Part shown: positions 19,222-27,074 of the stretch, in pieces | Layout of the letters: each line of letters begins with the position of its first letter | Numbering within the stretch: position 1 is the first letter of the stretch | Assembly: GCF_000617925.1 (NCBI RefSeq) | Contig: NZ_BAMT01000004.1 | Span: forward strand, 124,001-188,000 | From: Methylobacillus glycogenes JCM 2850 | GTDB taxonomy: Bacteria > Pseudomonadota > Gammaproteobacteria > Burkholderiales > Methylophilaceae | DNA length: 64,000 nucleotides | Direction of reading: 5' to 3' | The notes under the pieces: generated by a model | Told to the model about the DNA's origin: nothing | Seen by the model: only the letters and a program-made list of their open reading frames with translations | Database searches by the model: none | Made by a program: the position numbers and the translations under genes

Positions 19222-19353
19222 ATGGGCGCTACCAACCAAACTGACGATGGCTTCAAGTCTTATTTCACTTTTTCCAATCTGCCACTGACCATTACCATAG
19301 GTCTGATTACCATGTCCTGGTTGAGTGCGTTGTCAGTCATCATCTTCGGTTAA
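19222..19353 (+). CDS. 43-aa predicted membrane peptide
   Basis: The frame begins MGATNQTDDGFKSYF and ends in a membrane helix (LTITIGLITMSWLSALSVIIFG). An AGGGAAA ribosome binding site lies 5 bases before the ATG. It follows ccoS by 38 bases and is closed by a strong terminator, so it is probably the last gene of that transcript. It could be a small subunit or stabiliser of a membrane complex; I do not recognise the family. Confidence 0.6.
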   Translation: MGATNQTDDGFKSYFTFSNLPLTITIGLITMSWLSALSVIIFG

Positions 19354-19394
19354 TCGAAAAAATCACAGGCTAGGTACTTAATCCTGACCGCAAT

Positions 19395-19421
19395 AAAAAA
19401 GGCTGCAATTGCAGCCTTTTT
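19395..19421. terminator. Bidirectional rho-independent terminator
   Basis: The hairpin arms GGCTGC and GCAGCC enclose AATT, with an A-run before and a T-run after. It separates the rightward ccoS transcript from the leftward rpoH gene and can serve both. Confidence 0.88.
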
Positions 19422-19445
19422 GTTTTATGTCGCTAGCCTAAAGCA

Positions 19446-20300
19446 TTAAGCGCTGAGGAAACCCTTCATCTGCTTCATCGCCTTTTGCTCAATCTGGCGG
19501 ATACGTTCAGCAGAAACGCCAAACTCGGCAGCCAACTCATGCAAGGTTGAGCTGCTGTCTTCCTGCAACCAGCGCGCTTCAACAATACGGCGGCTACGCT
19601 CATCTAGGTTGGCCAGTGCAGTTGCCAGACCTGTGGTCTGCAAATGCGCGGCCTCTTGCTCTGCCAAAGTATCTGAAGGCTCACCATGCGGGTCTTGCAG
19701 ATAAGAGATGGGGCTGAACACATCTTCATTATCATCATCTGCATTACCTTCAAGCGAGATCTCGTGGCCGGACATGCGCGATTCCATCTCCAGCACTTCT
19801 TCCGGCTTGACGTTGAGCTCACGGGCAATATGCGCCACTTCATCTGACTGCAAGCTGGCGGACTGGCCGCTTTTCATGCTGCGCAGATTAAAGAACAACT
19901 TGCGCTGTGCCTTGGTTGTGGCCACCTTGACCAAGCGCCAGTTACGCACAATATATTCGTGAATCTCGGCCTTGATCCAGTGCATGGCAAACGATACCAG
20001 GCGTACACCACGCTCAGGGTCGAAACGGCGCACCGCTTTCATGAGACCGATATTGCCTTCCTGAATCAGATCAGCCTGAGGCAGACCATAGCCAGAGTAA
20101 CCACGCGCAATGCTGGCCACCAGGCGCAGGTGTGAAACCACCAGGGAACGAGCAGCGTCTACATCATTGTCCCGGTTGAGGCGGGTAGCAAGCTGATGCT
20201 CTTCCTCTGCGCTGAGCACAGGGAAAGTCTTGATGGTACGCATGTACAGATCAAGGCTGTCGTAAGCGGAAACTGTAGGTAATGTCATGGTGTTGCTCAT
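19446..20300 (-). CDS. rpoH: RNA polymerase heat-shock sigma factor RpoH (sigma-32)
   Basis: This 284-aa group 3 sigma factor directs transcription of heat-shock genes. Region 2 reads DLIQEGNIGLMKAVRRFDPE, the RpoH box is QRKLFFNLR, and region 4 ends with a helix-turn-helix (LHELAAEFGVSAERIRQIEQKA). The start is placed at the Met of MSNTMTLPTVSAYDSLD because a GGGAGG site lies just upstream; the longer frame to 20396 has no support. The gene has a CIRCE element 27 bases upstream, so HrcA control is likely. Confidence 0.95.
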   Translation of the reverse strand: MSNTMTLPTVSAYDSLDLYMRTIKTFPVLSAEEEHQLATRLNRDNDVDAARSLVVSHLRLVASIARGYSGYGLPQADLIQEGNIGLMKAVRRFDPERGVRLVSFAMHWIKAEIHEYIVRNWRLVKVATTKAQRKLFFNLRSMKSGQSASLQSDEVAHIARELNVKPEEVLEMESRMSGHEISLEGNADDDNEDVFSPISYLQDPHGEPSDTLAEQEAAHLQTTGLATALANLDERSRRIVEARWLQEDSSSTLHELAAEFGVSAERIRQIEQKAMKQMKGFLSA

Positions 20301-20326
20301 GTTGAAACCTCCCTCATGAAACGATT

Positions 20327-20353
20327 CTAGCACTCCCGGTTTGAGAGTGCTAG
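20327..20353 (-). promoter_or_regulatory. CIRCE element (HrcA operator) upstream of rpoH
   Basis: The arms CTAGCACTC and GAGTGCTAG are a perfect 9-bp inverted repeat around a 9-base spacer, one base per arm from the CIRCE consensus TTAGCACTC-N9-GAGTGCTAA. It begins 27 bases before the rpoH start codon. A TAGAAT hexamer at its start-proximal end could be the -10 box, so HrcA binding would block the promoter. Confidence 0.9.
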
Positions 20354-20503
20354 TGGGAAAAAGTTTCGTGATAATTGATCTGAAACAGGAATACACAATG
20401 CCAGAAATGACTAGTCTGGTTATCAGTGTACAAGGTCTGGCTAACGGGGATAGGGCATCAATACTGTGATAGCGGAGGCCAGAGCGCAGCGATATAGCAA
20501 GAA

Positions 20504-22030
20504 TTAAAGACTAGGCCCGAGTAAGTTGATGGAACTGATCTTCTCAAAGTCCAGAGGTTTAACCAGATGTTCGTCAAAGCCAGCAGCCAGCGCCTGCGCT
20601 TTGTCTTCGCTAGTGCCGTAGCCTGTCAGGGCAATCAGGATAGGCTGGAAATCTGCGGCTAGCAGCCTGATGGCTTTTGCCACTTCATAGCCGCTTTGAT
20701 CCGGCAGGCCGATATCAAGGAAAATCACTTGTGGCCTGATGTCATTGATCAGTTGCAGGCCATGTCTGCCAGTGTGCGCAATCTGCACCGCGTGGCCGTT
20801 GAGTTGTAGGATGGCTGCCAGGGTTTCGGCAGCGTCTACATTGTCGTCGACGATGATAATGCTGCTGCTGGTACCAGCCTGGGTAGCCGAGGTTTCCAAA
20901 GGCGCTGATGCCAGGTTAGGGTGTGCATTTTCTATCGGTAACTGCAGGGTGAAAGTACTGCCCATGCCTATGCCAGCGCTTTCCACTCCCACTGTGCCGC
21001 CATGCATTTCGCTCAAGGTCTTGACCAAGGATAAGCCTATGCCCAGGCCATCTTTCACTTTGTCATTGCTATGGTGCGCCTGGGTAAACAGCTCAAAGAT
21101 GCGGTCACGGTTATCGGCCGCGATGCCTATGCCGTTGTCTTGGATGGTGATGGTAACGCTGTGTTGCGTGGTCTGTGCCGATAGTTGCACCAGGCCACCA
21201 GGCTGGGTGAATTTGGCGGCGTTGTTGAGCAGGTTGGTGACGATTTGTGCCAGCCTGACCGGGTCACCTTCTATCCACACAGGCGCTTCGGGCAGGCTCA
21301 CCCGCAATTCATGCTGGCGCGTCTTGTACAGTTCTGCACTGGTCTCAATGGCGGTATGAATAAAATGTTGCAAAGGCACATGTTCAATTTTTAGCTCTAT
21401 CTTGCCGTGTGAAATACGCGAAACGTCCAGTAAATCATCCACCAGCCTGATCATGTGATCAGTCTGGCGCAAAATAATCTGCCTGGCTTTTTCCTGCACC
21501 GGAGATTGGCTAGTATCCAACATGCCCAGCAGTTCGTTGGCGTGGCGTATAGGCCCTAGCGGATTGCGCAATTCATGGGCCAGGGTGGCAAGAAACTCAT
21601 CCTTGCGGCGGTTGCTGTCACGCAAGGCACGCTCTGCGCGGCTTAGCCGCAGCAGGGCGCGCACATTGGCAATTAGCTCTTCTGGCTCTATGGGTTCAAA
21701 CAGATAATTGTCTGCGCCCCATTCCAGCGCCTGTATTTTGTCCTCAGATTTAAGGAAAGAGGCGGAGGTTTGCAGAATCAGTATGGTTCTGGTGCTGTCT
21801 TCCGATTTCAGCCTGCGGCTGACTTCAAAGCCATTGATGTCGGGCAGGCGGGTATCCAGCAATATCAGGTCAGGATTATGCGCATTGGCCATGGCAATGG
21901 CATCCGTGCCATTCGAGGCCTCAATCACTCGAAAGCCGGATTTGCCGAGGATGCGCGATTTGGCGTAACGCGCCCCCTCATTGTCATCAACATTGAGGAT
22001 CAGGTAGTCAGCATGCTGTTGATTGAACAT
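20504..22030 (-). CDS. Hybrid histidine kinase with receivers at both ends
   Basis: This 508-aa protein has the order receiver - HisKA - HATPase - receiver. The first receiver has LILLDTRLP with its phospho-acceptor Asp; the HisKA box is LATLAHELRNPLGPI; the ATPase G-boxes are NGIGIAADN and GLGIGLSLV; the second receiver has VIFLDIGLP. There is no membrane segment or sensor domain, so it is cytoplasmic and probably receives its signal through the N-terminal receiver. It is the last gene of the stressosome operon, 29 bases after another kinase, and is a candidate output stage of that pathway. Confidence 0.88.
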   Translation of the reverse strand: MFNQQHADYLILNVDDNEGARYAKSRILGKSGFRVIEASNGTDAIAMANAHNPDLILLDTRLPDINGFEVSRRLKSEDSTRTILILQTSASFLKSEDKIQALEWGADNYLFEPIEPEELIANVRALLRLSRAERALRDSNRRKDEFLATLAHELRNPLGPIRHANELLGMLDTSQSPVQEKARQIILRQTDHMIRLVDDLLDVSRISHGKIELKIEHVPLQHFIHTAIETSAELYKTRQHELRVSLPEAPVWIEGDPVRLAQIVTNLLNNAAKFTQPGGLVQLSAQTTQHSVTITIQDNGIGIAADNRDRIFELFTQAHHSNDKVKDGLGIGLSLVKTLSEMHGGTVGVESAGIGMGSTFTLQLPIENAHPNLASAPLETSATQAGTSSSIIIVDDNVDAAETLAAILQLNGHAVQIAHTGRHGLQLINDIRPQVIFLDIGLPDQSGYEVAKAIRLLAADFQPILIALTGYGTSEDKAQALAAGFDEHLVKPLDFEKISSINLLGPSL

Positions 22031-22059
22031 AGTGAGGGCTCTTCAAGGTCATTTAAGGG

Positions 22060-23790
22060 TTAGCTGGTGACCGTGCGCAAGGTCAACAGCAATTCATCCT
22101 GAATCAGCGGCTTGATGTAATAGGCATCCGCTCCCAGGGCCAGTCCTTTGCGTCTATCCTCAACCTCGGTAGCCACGATAATCGGCACATGCTGGCGCAA
22201 GGCGTCGTTCTTGATATGGCTTAACCATTGCCAGGAAGTTTCCCCCTTGAGAAAGATATCCAGAATCACCGCCACAGGCTCAATTTCTGGCCACAGCAGG
22301 TCGGCCTCGCGCAGGTTACGCGCCTGCACGGCGTGAAATTCTGATTCCTCAAGAAATTTCTGGTAAATCACCACTTGCGCCGGGTTGTCTTCTACCACCA
22401 GCACAGCTTTTTTATTGGCTTGCAACACGGGGATTTCAGCTTGCTGTTGCGCAAGATGACGATTGATGGGCAACTCCAGATAGAAAGTGGAGCCAAGCCC
22501 AGGCGTGCTTTCCACATAAACGCGCCCGCCCAGCAAGGTAGCCAGCTTGCGGCACAGCGGTAAGCCCAGGCCTGTGCCTTTGACGCCGCGCTGCAATGGG
22601 TTTTCTACCTGGCTGAATTCTTCAAAGATGGTATCGAAATGTGCTGCGTCTATGCCTATGCCAGAGTCACTCACCGCGAACAATAGCTTATTTTCTGCCT
22701 GCTGTTGCGCCGAGACGGTGATGCTGCCTTGTTCGGTGAACTTGAGCGCATTAGAGATGAAATTGCGCAATATTTGCGACACTTTGGCTTCATCCGACAC
22801 CATAGACAAGCTGGGGGTTTGCTCATTGAACACCAGGCTGAGCTTGTTGTATACCAACAAGGGCTTAAGCATGCCGCGCAAGGCACTGAAGGTATCGCTG
22901 ACATTGAACTCATCTATGTGCAGCTCTACCTTGCCAGCCTCAATCTTGGCGATATCCAGCAAGTCATTCACCAGCTCGCTCAGCGCACTGGCACCACTCT
23001 GGATGTAACCCACCTGTTTCATCTGCTCGTCATTCAACTCACCATCCACTTTGTCTAGCAATAGCTTGGAGAGGGCGCGTATGGAGTTGAGCGGAGTGCG
23101 GAACTCATGGCTCATATTGGAGAGAAAGCGCGATTTCATTTCATCGGCACGGCGCAGATGATCCGCCTGCTCTTCAAGCTCGGCATACAAGGCCACTACG
23201 CCGCGATTGGTGTCTTCCAGCTCGCGCGTCAGCTGGGTCAGTTCATCCTGCCGCGCCTTGAGTTCAGCCAGTGCGGTGAGCAGTTCACGGTTCTGTTGCT
23301 CAAGCTCGGCCAGCGAAAGATCGGCACGCAGCATGGATAAACCGGAGGTGAGCTTGCCCAGCTCCAGCTTGGTCAAAATGGCAACATCGCCTGGCAACAG
23401 CTTGGCCAGGGTGATCACCGTGCCTTGTGCGCTGGTGGCGATATCAAACCTGTCCATCAGTCTGCGCGCGCCAATAATGCCCAGGCCCATGCCCGAGGGC
23501 GAGTGATAATTGCCCGACAGCACATCCTGAATGTGCGGGATGCCGGGGCCGTTATCGCTGATGGTGACAACAAATAACTGCGGTGCGGTCTCACCTTCTA
23601 TGGAAAATTCAACCGTGCCGCCACCCGCATAATTGAACAGATTACGCGCCAGCTCAGAAACCGCGGTCGAAACCCGGGTTTGATCCTGCATGGAAAAACC
23701 AATCAGGTTGGCGATCTCACGCGTGCGTTGCCGTGCCACCACCACATCCAGCTCACTTTTAACGCTGACATTGAGTATGCGCATGCTCAT
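22060..23790 (-). CDS. RsbT-like ATPase fused to a hybrid histidine kinase
   Basis: This 576-aa protein starts with an RsbT-type serine kinase/ATPase domain (residues 1 to about 130, with ELARNLFNYAGGG and DNGPGIP). A coiled coil follows (about 160-215), then HisKA (LSNMSHEFRTPLNSI), HATPase (DSGIGID and GTGLGLPLC) and a C-terminal receiver (VILDIFLKG). Fusing an RsbT-like domain to a histidine kinase offers a direct path from a stressosome to phosphotransfer. Its start overlaps the stop of the SpoIIE-type gene by four bases. There are no membrane segments. Confidence 0.86.
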   Translation of the reverse strand: MSMRILNVSVKSELDVVVARQRTREIANLIGFSMQDQTRVSTAVSELARNLFNYAGGGTVEFSIEGETAPQLFVVTISDNGPGIPHIQDVLSGNYHSPSGMGLGIIGARRLMDRFDIATSAQGTVITLAKLLPGDVAILTKLELGKLTSGLSMLRADLSLAELEQQNRELLTALAELKARQDELTQLTRELEDTNRGVVALYAELEEQADHLRRADEMKSRFLSNMSHEFRTPLNSIRALSKLLLDKVDGELNDEQMKQVGYIQSGASALSELVNDLLDIAKIEAGKVELHIDEFNVSDTFSALRGMLKPLLVYNKLSLVFNEQTPSLSMVSDEAKVSQILRNFISNALKFTEQGSITVSAQQQAENKLLFAVSDSGIGIDAAHFDTIFEEFSQVENPLQRGVKGTGLGLPLCRKLATLLGGRVYVESTPGLGSTFYLELPINRHLAQQQAEIPVLQANKKAVLVVEDNPAQVVIYQKFLEESEFHAVQARNLREADLLWPEIEPVAVILDIFLKGETSWQWLSHIKNDALRQHVPIIVATEVEDRRKGLALGADAYYIKPLIQDELLLTLRTVTS

Positions 23791-24818
23791 ACGCGCTCCC
23801 GCTGATCCTTCACAACCACCACAGTGCCATCATCGCGGCCCCGGCAAAAATCGCGGAACAGCACGGCGGCAATCAGGCTAGGGTGGCTGTGCTTAAGCCC
23901 AGGGTACTGCTCCAAGTCCCAATGCGTGGTAATGCCATCCGAGTGCAGAATCAGGGTGGAATCCGGCTGCCAGGCAGCAGGGTATTCCCTAACGCGTGGC
24001 AGATTGCTGCCCACAATGCCATTGCTGGAAATCAGGTGCTGGCGTTTATCGTGGTGGTAAAAACTGGCGGCAATATTGCCCACGCCCGCAAAGCGGATCT
24101 CGTCGGTGTCGGTGTTGATCTGTGCAATGGCCACGGCGGCACCTCGGCTGCCTCTTAGCGCATCATGGCAATGCTGCATCATGCGGGCGGGCAGGGCTTG
24201 CGGATAATGATTCAGGGCATTAGTGGCCAAGTTGGAAGCAATGGCAGCTTCTGGCCCATGGCCCAAGCCATCGGCCAGCAGAATATTCAACAATTGCTCA
24301 TCCTGACCATTGGCCCAGCCATCGCCGCAGACATCCTCGGAAGGCAGCGGAATACACATGGCGCCGACCTGCCAATCTGTGGATTCCAGAGTGGTGACAT
24401 CATCCCAGACCAGCGCCATCAACACACAGCCTTTACCCGGCGCGGTATAAATTTCCAGCTCGCTGGACAAGCGCTGTATGGTGCCCAAACCTACGCCATA
24501 AGTACCTGTGGAGGAGCGGCCATCTTGCATGTTGTGTGGCAAATCCACCATGCCTGGCCCCTTGTCCACCGCCAGCATTTCTATGCCTTTGCGTGACCCC
24601 CGGCTGACCATGCGCAGGTAAATCGTGCCTTGCTGCGCATGTTTGCTGATATTGGTGGCCGCCTCAGTAATCACCAGCGCCAGCTCACCTGCGCGTAGCT
24701 CAGAAAAGCCCTGTGATTGCGCCATCAGATTGCCAGCGCGCCTGACCACGCCGATTTCGCTAAGACCGCCTATGCTGAATATAGATTGTGGACCCAGGCT
24801 ATTCACAGCATTTTCCAT
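23787..24818 (-). CDS. RsbX-like protein: HATPase fused to SpoIIE/PP2C phosphatase
   Basis: This 343-aa protein has an N-terminal anti-sigma type ATPase domain (ITEAATNISKHAQQG, DKGPGM) and a C-terminal PP2C phosphatase domain (LADGLGHGPEAA, HSDGITTHWD). In Bacillus, RsbX dephosphorylates RsbS and RsbR to reset the stressosome. Here it directly follows the RsbT-like gene, with a 16-base overlap, as in Gram-negative stressosome modules. The acidic metal residues of the PP2C motifs are visible, so it is probably active. Confidence 0.82.
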   Translation of the reverse strand: MENAVNSLGPQSIFSIGGLSEIGVVRRAGNLMAQSQGFSELRAGELALVITEAATNISKHAQQGTIYLRMVSRGSRKGIEMLAVDKGPGMVDLPHNMQDGRSSTGTYGVGLGTIQRLSSELEIYTAPGKGCVLMALVWDDVTTLESTDWQVGAMCIPLPSEDVCGDGWANGQDEQLLNILLADGLGHGPEAAIASNLATNALNHYPQALPARMMQHCHDALRGSRGAAVAIAQINTDTDEIRFAGVGNIAASFYHHDKRQHLISSNGIVGSNLPRVREYPAAWQPDSTLILHSDGITTHWDLEQYPGLKHSHPSLIAAVLFRDFCRGRDDGTVVVVKDQRERV

Positions 24819-25219
24819 TTGCGTATCGTGACAGTGGTGCCCTGGCCTGGGGCGGTATCAATCTCGAACTCATCCGCCAGGCGTTTGGAGCCACTTAGCC
24901 CCAGCCCCAAGCCACCCCCGCTGGTATAACCATCGGTGAGCGCCAGCTCCAGGTCTTCTATGCCCGGGCCCTGGTCAATAAAGCGCAGTTCCACGCCTAT
25001 CTTGATGCCGTTGCTGATACGTAGAATTTCGCCATCGCCACCACCGCCATAGCGCAAGGTATTACGCGCCAGTTCGCTGGCTGCGGTGATGATCTTGGTC
25101 TGGTCAACCAGACCAAAGCCCATGGCCGTCATTTCTTCGCGCACCAGCTTGCGCATTTTCACCACATCTTCATCGGTCTTAAGTGGGGCATGCTTGGTAT
25201 CCTGCACTTCAAAACTCAT
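24803..25219 (-). CDS. rsbT: RsbT-like serine/threonine kinase (anti-sigma regulatory factor family)
   Basis: This 138-aa protein is of the GHKL ATPase family, with an N-box ASELARNTLRYGGGG and G-boxes DQGPGI and GGLGLGLSGSKRL. RsbT is the switch kinase of the stressosome: it is held by RsbR/RsbS, phosphorylates them on stress and is then released. It lies 27 bases after the RsbS-like gene in the standard R-S-T order. In this locus the released target is probably one of the downstream kinases rather than RsbU, which is absent. Confidence 0.87.
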   Translation of the reverse strand: MSFEVQDTKHAPLKTDEDVVKMRKLVREEMTAMGFGLVDQTKIITAASELARNTLRYGGGGDGEILRISNGIKIGVELRFIDQGPGIEDLELALTDGYTSGGGLGLGLSGSKRLADEFEIDTAPGQGTTVTIRKWKML

Positions 25220-25246
25220 GGCGAAAGCCTCCTATCAAGGCTGTCA

Positions 25247-25606
25247 TCATTGATCCGAATGCTGTTCCAGCATCTGAATGCCACGCTCGACATTGAGGGC
25301 GGTAATCACACCATCAAGTGCCAGCCCCAGCTCAACCAGCGTGATGGCCACCGCTGGCTGCATGCCTACCACCACCGTCTTGGCGTCAAGAATCCTGGCC
25401 ATGGAGGCAGTATTGCTGATCATGCGGCCGATAAAGGAATCGACAATATCAAGCGCCGAGATATCAATCAGCACGCCCTTGGCCTTGTCCTTGACGATGC
25501 GGGAGGTGAGGTCGTCTTGCAGGGTCATCGCCAGGCGGTCATGCATATCCACCTGTATGGTTACCAGCAGCAGTTTGCCCATGCGCAGAATGGGGATGCG
25601 TTCCAT
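25247..25606 (-). CDS. rsbS: RsbS-like STAS protein, stressosome scaffold
   Basis: This 119-aa single STAS domain has the RsbS hallmark ALDIVDSFIGRMI, in which the serine of DSFI corresponds to the residue phosphorylated by RsbT. RsbS and RsbR co-assemble into the large stressosome particle. It lies between rsbR (37-base gap) and rsbT. Length and motif are normal. Confidence 0.88.
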   Translation of the reverse strand: MERIPILRMGKLLLVTIQVDMHDRLAMTLQDDLTSRIVKDKAKGVLIDISALDIVDSFIGRMISNTASMARILDAKTVVVGMQPAVAITLVELGLALDGVITALNVERGIQMLEQHSDQ

Positions 25607-25643
25607 AATTTAGCTCCAGAAAGCGGTTGTACTTGAGTGCGGC

Positions 25644-26494
25644 TTACTTGCTGCTGAGCGTTGCACCCGTGCGCTTGAGGGCGATATTGAACGCATCGGC
25701 CAAAGTGGCCTTGGTAATCACATCTTCAAGGTTCACGCCGAGGTGGACAATGGTCTGGGCAATCTGTGGACGTATACCGCTGATAATGCAATCAGCGCCC
25801 ATCAGGCGCGCCGCCGCAATCGCCTTCAGCAGATGCTGGGCTACCAGGGTATCCACGGTAGGTACGCCAGTAATATCAATAATCGCAATCAGCGCGCCGG
25901 TTTCAACAATCTTCTGCAACAGGCTTTCCATCACCACCTGGGTGCGGGCGCTGTCCAGCGTGCCTATCAGTGGCAGGGCCAGAATGTTTTCCCAGAGTTG
26001 CACCACGGGGTAGATAGCTCAAGCAGTTCCTGCTGTTGACGCTGGATAATGCTTTCGCGGGTTTTCTGATACGCCTCAACGGTGTAAAGGCCTAGTTTGT
26101 CAAACAATATGCTGGCGGCAGTGGTTTCGTGCACCAGAGCCAAGGGGTCATTCGAAATGGAGGTTTGCAGATAGGAGAACAAAGGCTCCTTCAATGAAAA
26201 GATGAACAGCGCAGTATCAATAGGCGAGATACCCTGGCTGGCACGGCTTTTGGAAATCTCGGAGAGTAACTGCTTGATTTCATCCCAGGCGGGCTTGTTG
26301 ATATCGAGATCGCCACTGGCGAGCGCCTTGGGTAACAGATTGAGAAACAGGGAGGCCTGCTGGCGGATTTCCGCTTCAGAGCCCTTGTCTCGCCTGGTTT
26401 GCAAACTGGCCAGTGTGCTTAGCCAGCCTTCCAGCAAGGCTGCCTGGTTGGTGACCACTGCAGTAGTCAAATGGCTTTTGGTCTCTGTACTCAT
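25644..26494 (-). CDS. rsbR: RsbR-like stressosome sensor, apparent frameshift
   Basis: The repaired product of about 283 aa has an N-terminal helical sensor domain (residues 1 to about 150) and a C-terminal STAS domain with TGVPTVDTLVAQHLL, where RsbR proteins carry phospho-acceptor threonines. The N-terminal frame runs off near 26003 (LLELSTPWCN). The STAS domain continues in another frame as STPVVQLWENILALP. Restoring one C in the CCCC run at about 26003-26006 joins them. I place the start at MSTETKSHL, preceded by GAGGAA. It is the first gene of the operon. The sensor domain has no obvious cofactor-binding motif, so the input signal is unknown. Confidence 0.8.
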
Positions 26495-26561
26495 CACGCA
26501 TTCCTCAAAAAAGGGTTGATTCACCCGCAAGCAATTGAGATCAAGAATTGCTGCAGCTTAT

Positions 26562-26591
26562 GTCTTAACAAATTTTGTCTTAACAAATTTG
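26562..26591. repeat. Two-unit tandem repeat, period 15
   Basis: GTCTTAACAAATTTT is followed directly by GTCTTAACAAATTTG, 14 of 15 bases identical. It lies upstream of the rsbR operon in the divergent spacer to the phytochrome gene, and could be a paired binding site or a local duplication. Confidence 0.7.
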
Positions 26592-26967
26592 CCTTACTAC
26601 ATTGCATTGCTACAACAGGGCTCAGCCTTACCGGAGCAAGGCAGGGCGGACGAAAACGATGGTTCTAAACTTAAGAAAGAGGCAATTAACAGCGCTTTCA
26701 GCGCAATTATGATTTGACAATTCCGAGGCTTGCTTTAAGGTTCCGCATGAGCCCCCTAGCGGCGACATGATAGCAGTGTATATAAGATTGGTTTGTAGGG
26801 GTTTGTCTGATATTGACAGGGCGTAAAAATTTACTTCAATGTCAGGAAAATTCCGATATTGCCAATCGCGGGATCAAGATATGATTAGTCATGTATATGT
26901 CAAATGAACCATATCTGAAGCACTCAGTCATTGCAAACGTAAGCTATAGTGAGCTATAGATTTTTAA

Positions 26968-26995
26968 CGATTTATAAAAAACGTTTTATAGATCG
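26968..26995. promoter_or_regulatory. Long near-perfect palindrome upstream of the phytochrome gene
   Basis: The arms CGATTTATAAAA and TTTTATAGATCG match at 11 of 12 positions around AACG. The element ends 79 bases before the phytochrome start. Just upstream, AGCTATAG occurs twice with two bases between (26942-26960). The divergent spacer (26495-27074) holds no gene, so this is a candidate operator for either direction. Confidence 0.55.
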
Positions 26996-27074
26996 CAATA
27001 TATGATGAATTTTGCCCATATGCTCGCCATTAAGATTAGCCACTCATTGATTCGCCACTAACAGTTGATAGCGA

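Noticed and set aside
24165-24596. 143-codon plus-strand frame inside the phosphatase gene
   Set aside because: Antisense to a well-supported RsbX-like gene; a shadow frame.
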